This document shows, piece by piece, positions 5,820 to 7,359 of a stretch of DNA of 7,359 nt. Origin of the DNA: Hyphomicrobiaceae bacterium (GTDB lineage: Bacteria > Pseudomonadota > Alphaproteobacteria > Rhizobiales > Hyphomicrobiaceae). Every line of letters begins with the position of its first letter. The first letter of the stretch is position 1. The stretch covers positions 1 to 7,359 of the forward strand of contig JAFMSC010000205.1 of the NCBI GenBank assembly GCA_017353825.1, in the 5' to 3' direction. The notes under the pieces were generated by a model, which was not told the origin of the DNA, did no database searches, and was given only the letters and a program-made list of their open reading frames with translations. Position numbers and translations under genes: made by a program.

Positions 5820-6668
5820 TCAGGTCCCGACCTGCAGGGGCGCGCGCAGTTTGCGCAGGCACGCGATGACGGACAGCGCCGTGATGCGGCCGGTCCTGGG
5901 GTTCTCGCTCGGAACGTTGGCGATCGACATGGTGAAGCTCGCTGACTCCGAGACCACCTCGACGGTATGCGTGTTGCGCTCGAGCGAGGGATCGGCCCAG
6001 ATCTCAAGCCGGGTGTCGTCGACGCCGGTGCCGGCGAGCCCAAGCGCCACGGCGACATTGAGGTTCGCGGGGAACCCGACGGCCGCTTCGCGCGGGCTGC
6101 CCGAGAAGATGCGCATCGGCGCGGTGATCGTTGCGATGTCGATGCCGTTCTCCGCCAGAAATGGTGCACCAGAGAGGCCGCGCACGGGCTTGCGGGTGAT
6201 CATGCGCACGGACTGGATCTTGCCCTCGGCCGCCGCCACCACCGCGTCGAGCCCGAGCAGCGCCCCCGTCGGCACGATGATGCGGCCGCCCTTCTCCCTG
6301 GCAAGATCGACGAGGTCCATGTTCGCCAGCAATGCGCCGGCGCTGAGCACGACGACCACTTTGCCCTTCGCCAGGAAGGGGCGCGCGATGGCCGGCAGCA
6401 GCGCCGCCGGAGCGCATTCGACGAGCAGATCGGCGTAAGGTTCCAACTCCTCGATGGGGACAACCGGCACGTCTGCGCCGACGTTCAATAGCCGCTCGCG
6501 CGCCCGCGGCCTGTCGTGCGCCGAGGCGGCAGCGAGACTGAGACCCGCGATCCCCTCCTGCAACGCAGCGGCGACCTTTAGACCCACGGCGCCGACGCCG
6601 GCCAGCGCCACGCGCAGCGGTTCCATGTCCAGCGGGTGCATGTCCAGCGGTTCCATGTCCGACGACAT
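5820..6668 (-). CDS. Aspartate dehydrogenase-like NAD(P)-dependent oxidoreductase
   Basis: Cytosolic oxidoreductase of the L-aspartate dehydrogenase (NadX-like) family, which oxidises aspartate to iminoaspartate with NAD(P)+. Of 282 residues, about 20-130 form a Rossmann domain with GVGAVG at 24-29 and an ECAP segment at 84-87. The aspartate-dehydrogenase domain (PF01958) follows, with VPTGALLGLDAV (132-143), GFPANLNVAVALGLAG (198-213), ADPSLERNTH (225-234) and ENPRTG (255-260). His234 in the RNxH motif is the likely catalytic histidine by family comparison. Its ATG lies 5 nt after the tctA stop, with AGAGGA (6678-6683) 9 nt upstream, so the genes are probably translationally coupled. No nadA, nadB or nadC is in view, so amino-dicarboxylate catabolism is as likely as NAD synthesis. 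The first 18 residues are a triplicated DMEPL-type repeat ahead of the fold. The same frame stays open upstream across tctA, but that part is a shadow. Confidence 0.88.
   Translation of the reverse strand: MSSDMEPLDMHPLDMEPLRVALAGVGAVGLKVAAALQEGIAGLSLAAASAHDRPRARERLLNVGADVPVVPIEELEPYADLLVECAPAALLPAIARPFLAKGKVVVVLSAGALLANMDLVDLAREKGGRIIVPTGALLGLDAVVAAAEGKIQSVRMITRKPVRGLSGAPFLAENGIDIATITAPMRIFSGSPREAAVGFPANLNVAVALGLAGTGVDDTRLEIWADPSLERNTHTVEVVSESASFTMSIANVPSENPRTGRITALSVIACLRKLRAPLQVGT
6616..6660 (-). repeat. Three 15-bp tandem units at the AspDH-like gene start
   Basis: AGCGGTTCCATGTCC (plus strand) is repeated at 6616-6630, 6631-6645 and 6646-6660; the outer two are identical and the middle one differs at two bases. 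The length is a multiple of three, so the units encode DMEPL, DMHPL and DMEPL at residues 4-18. Each carries an in-frame ATG (at 6656, 6641 and 6626) in addition to the start at 6668. The Rossmann fold begins right after the last unit. Confidence 0.9.
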
Positions 6669-6673
6669 GCGCC

Positions 6674-7359
6674 TCAATCCTCTTGGAACGCCACTTCGCG
6701 CGTCTTGCGGAAGCGTGGAAGCACGATGAGGACCACAAGGCCGAGCGTGGCGAGGAGCAGGCCGAGCGAGATCGGGCGGGTGATGAAGATGGTGGGGTCG
6801 CCCCCGGAGATAACCATCGAGCGGCGCAGATTCTCCTCCATCAGCGGCCCCAGCACGAAGCCCAGGATGAACGGCGCGCCTTCGCAGCCGAGCTTCAGGA
6901 AGATGTAGCCGAGCAGGGCAAAGGCGGCGGTGAGCATGAGGATGACCGGGCTCGACTGCGCGCTGTAGGCGCCGACACAGCAGAGCACGATGATCGACGG
7001 GAACAAGATGCGGTAGGGCACGGCGAGCATCCGCACCCAGATGCCGACCAGCGGCAAGTTGATGACGACCAGCATCAGGTTGCCGACCCACATGCTGGCC
7101 ACCATGCCCCAGAACAGCTCGGGGCGCTCGCTAATGACCGCGGTGCCCGGCGCGATGCCCTGGATGACCATTGCGCCCATCATCAGCGCCATCACCGGGT
7201 TGGATGGCATGCCGAGGGTGAGCAGCGGCACGAACGACGTCTGCGCTGCGGCGTTGTTGGCGGACTCAGGGCCTGCCACGCCCTCGACTGCGCCCTGGCC
7301 GAAGCGCTCCGGGGTGCGCGAGACGCGCTTCTCCAGCACGTAGGCGGCGAACGAGCTGA
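6674..7359 (-). CDS. tctA: TctA-family tripartite tricarboxylate transporter permease, C-terminal part
   Basis: Large integral-membrane permease subunit of a tripartite tricarboxylate transporter (PF01970), which imports a carboxylate delivered by a Bug/TctC protein together with the small TctB subunit. The frame is open to the window edge, so the GTG at 7339 is internal; 227 residues are visible of about 500. The segment starts with SSFAAYVLEKRVSRTPERFG and continues with the family hallmark EGVAGPESANNAAA (25-38) and PLLTLGMPSNPVMALMMGAM. Later blocks are SMWVGNLMLVVINLPLVGIW and GFVLGPLMEENLRRSM, with several hydrophobic membrane segments and a short basic then acidic tail. The AspDH-like gene follows after 5 nt. 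TctB is normally encoded just upstream of tctA and should lie beyond the right edge. Confidence 0.95.
   Translation of the reverse strand, partial: SSFAAYVLEKRVSRTPERFGQGAVEGVAGPESANNAAAQTSFVPLLTLGMPSNPVMALMMGAMVIQGIAPGTAVISERPELFWGMVASMWVGNLMLVVINLPLVGIWVRMLAVPYRILFPSIIVLCCVGAYSAQSSPVILMLTAAFALLGYIFLKLGCEGAPFILGFVLGPLMEENLRRSMVISGGDPTIFITRPISLGLLLATLGLVVLIVLPRFRKTREVAFQED

Noticed and set aside
5820..7091. A 423-codon version of the AspDH-like gene starting inside tctA
   Set aside because: The upstream 141 codons are an out-of-frame reading of tctA, whose own frame matches the family through to its stop at 6674. The ATG at 6668 has a ribosome binding site and homologues begin near it.
1..7359. 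Mobile elements, integrase sites, CRISPR arrays, tRNA or rRNA genes
   Set aside because: I found no transposase or integrase motifs, no terminal inverted repeats with target duplications, no regularly spaced repeats and no cloverleaf or rRNA signatures on either strand.

Overview
The window is GC-rich (roughly two-thirds G+C) and densely coding, and looks like chromosomal DNA of a free-living Pseudomonadota. The combination of a Bug-type binding protein, a TAXI-type TRAP system, a TctA permease and an NDP-forming acyl-CoA synthetase is most typical of Alphaproteobacteria (Rhodospirillales or Hyphomicrobiales) or Betaproteobacteria (Burkholderiales). The sequence alone does not decide between them. 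I see no rRNA, tRNA, insertion sequence, phage gene or CRISPR array.

Layout. Plus strand: the C-terminal part of an NDP-forming acyl-CoA synthetase (1-1164, cut by the window edge), a 225-bp gap, then a Bug/TctC-type periplasmic binding protein (1390-2364). An 84-bp convergent junction with a perfect 12-bp palindrome follows. Minus strand, read right to left: the C-terminal part of a TctA permease (7359-6674, cut by the window edge), an aspartate-dehydrogenase-like enzyme starting 5 nt after it (6668-5820), a 233-bp gap with a candidate promoter and operator, a TAXI-family TRAP binding protein (5586-4555), a 96-nt gap with a strong hairpin and a tandem duplication, and a fused 4TM-12TM TRAP permease (4458-2449).

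How the genes fit together. The window is a carboxylate uptake and activation neighbourhood. TAXI protein plus fused permease should form one complete ion-coupled TRAP importer. TctA belongs to a tripartite tricarboxylate transporter (TTT) whose TctB is not in view; its binding protein could be the Bug protein here or one off-window. The two soluble enzymes are plausible downstream steps: the synthetase links a carboxylate to CoA, and the AspDH-like protein would oxidise an amino-dicarboxylate to its imine. Substrates cannot be read from the sequence.

No gene belongs to an unrecognised family. The most unusual material is small-scale: four short tandem duplications, each at a gene boundary. 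They are a 24-bp period after the synthetase, a 17-bp pair that takes part in a composite hairpin between TAXI and permease, a 10-bp C/A-rich pair in the TAXI leader, and three 15-bp units at the start of the AspDH-like gene that supply three extra in-frame ATGs. These, and the TctA-AspDH coupling, are the points most worth a second look.
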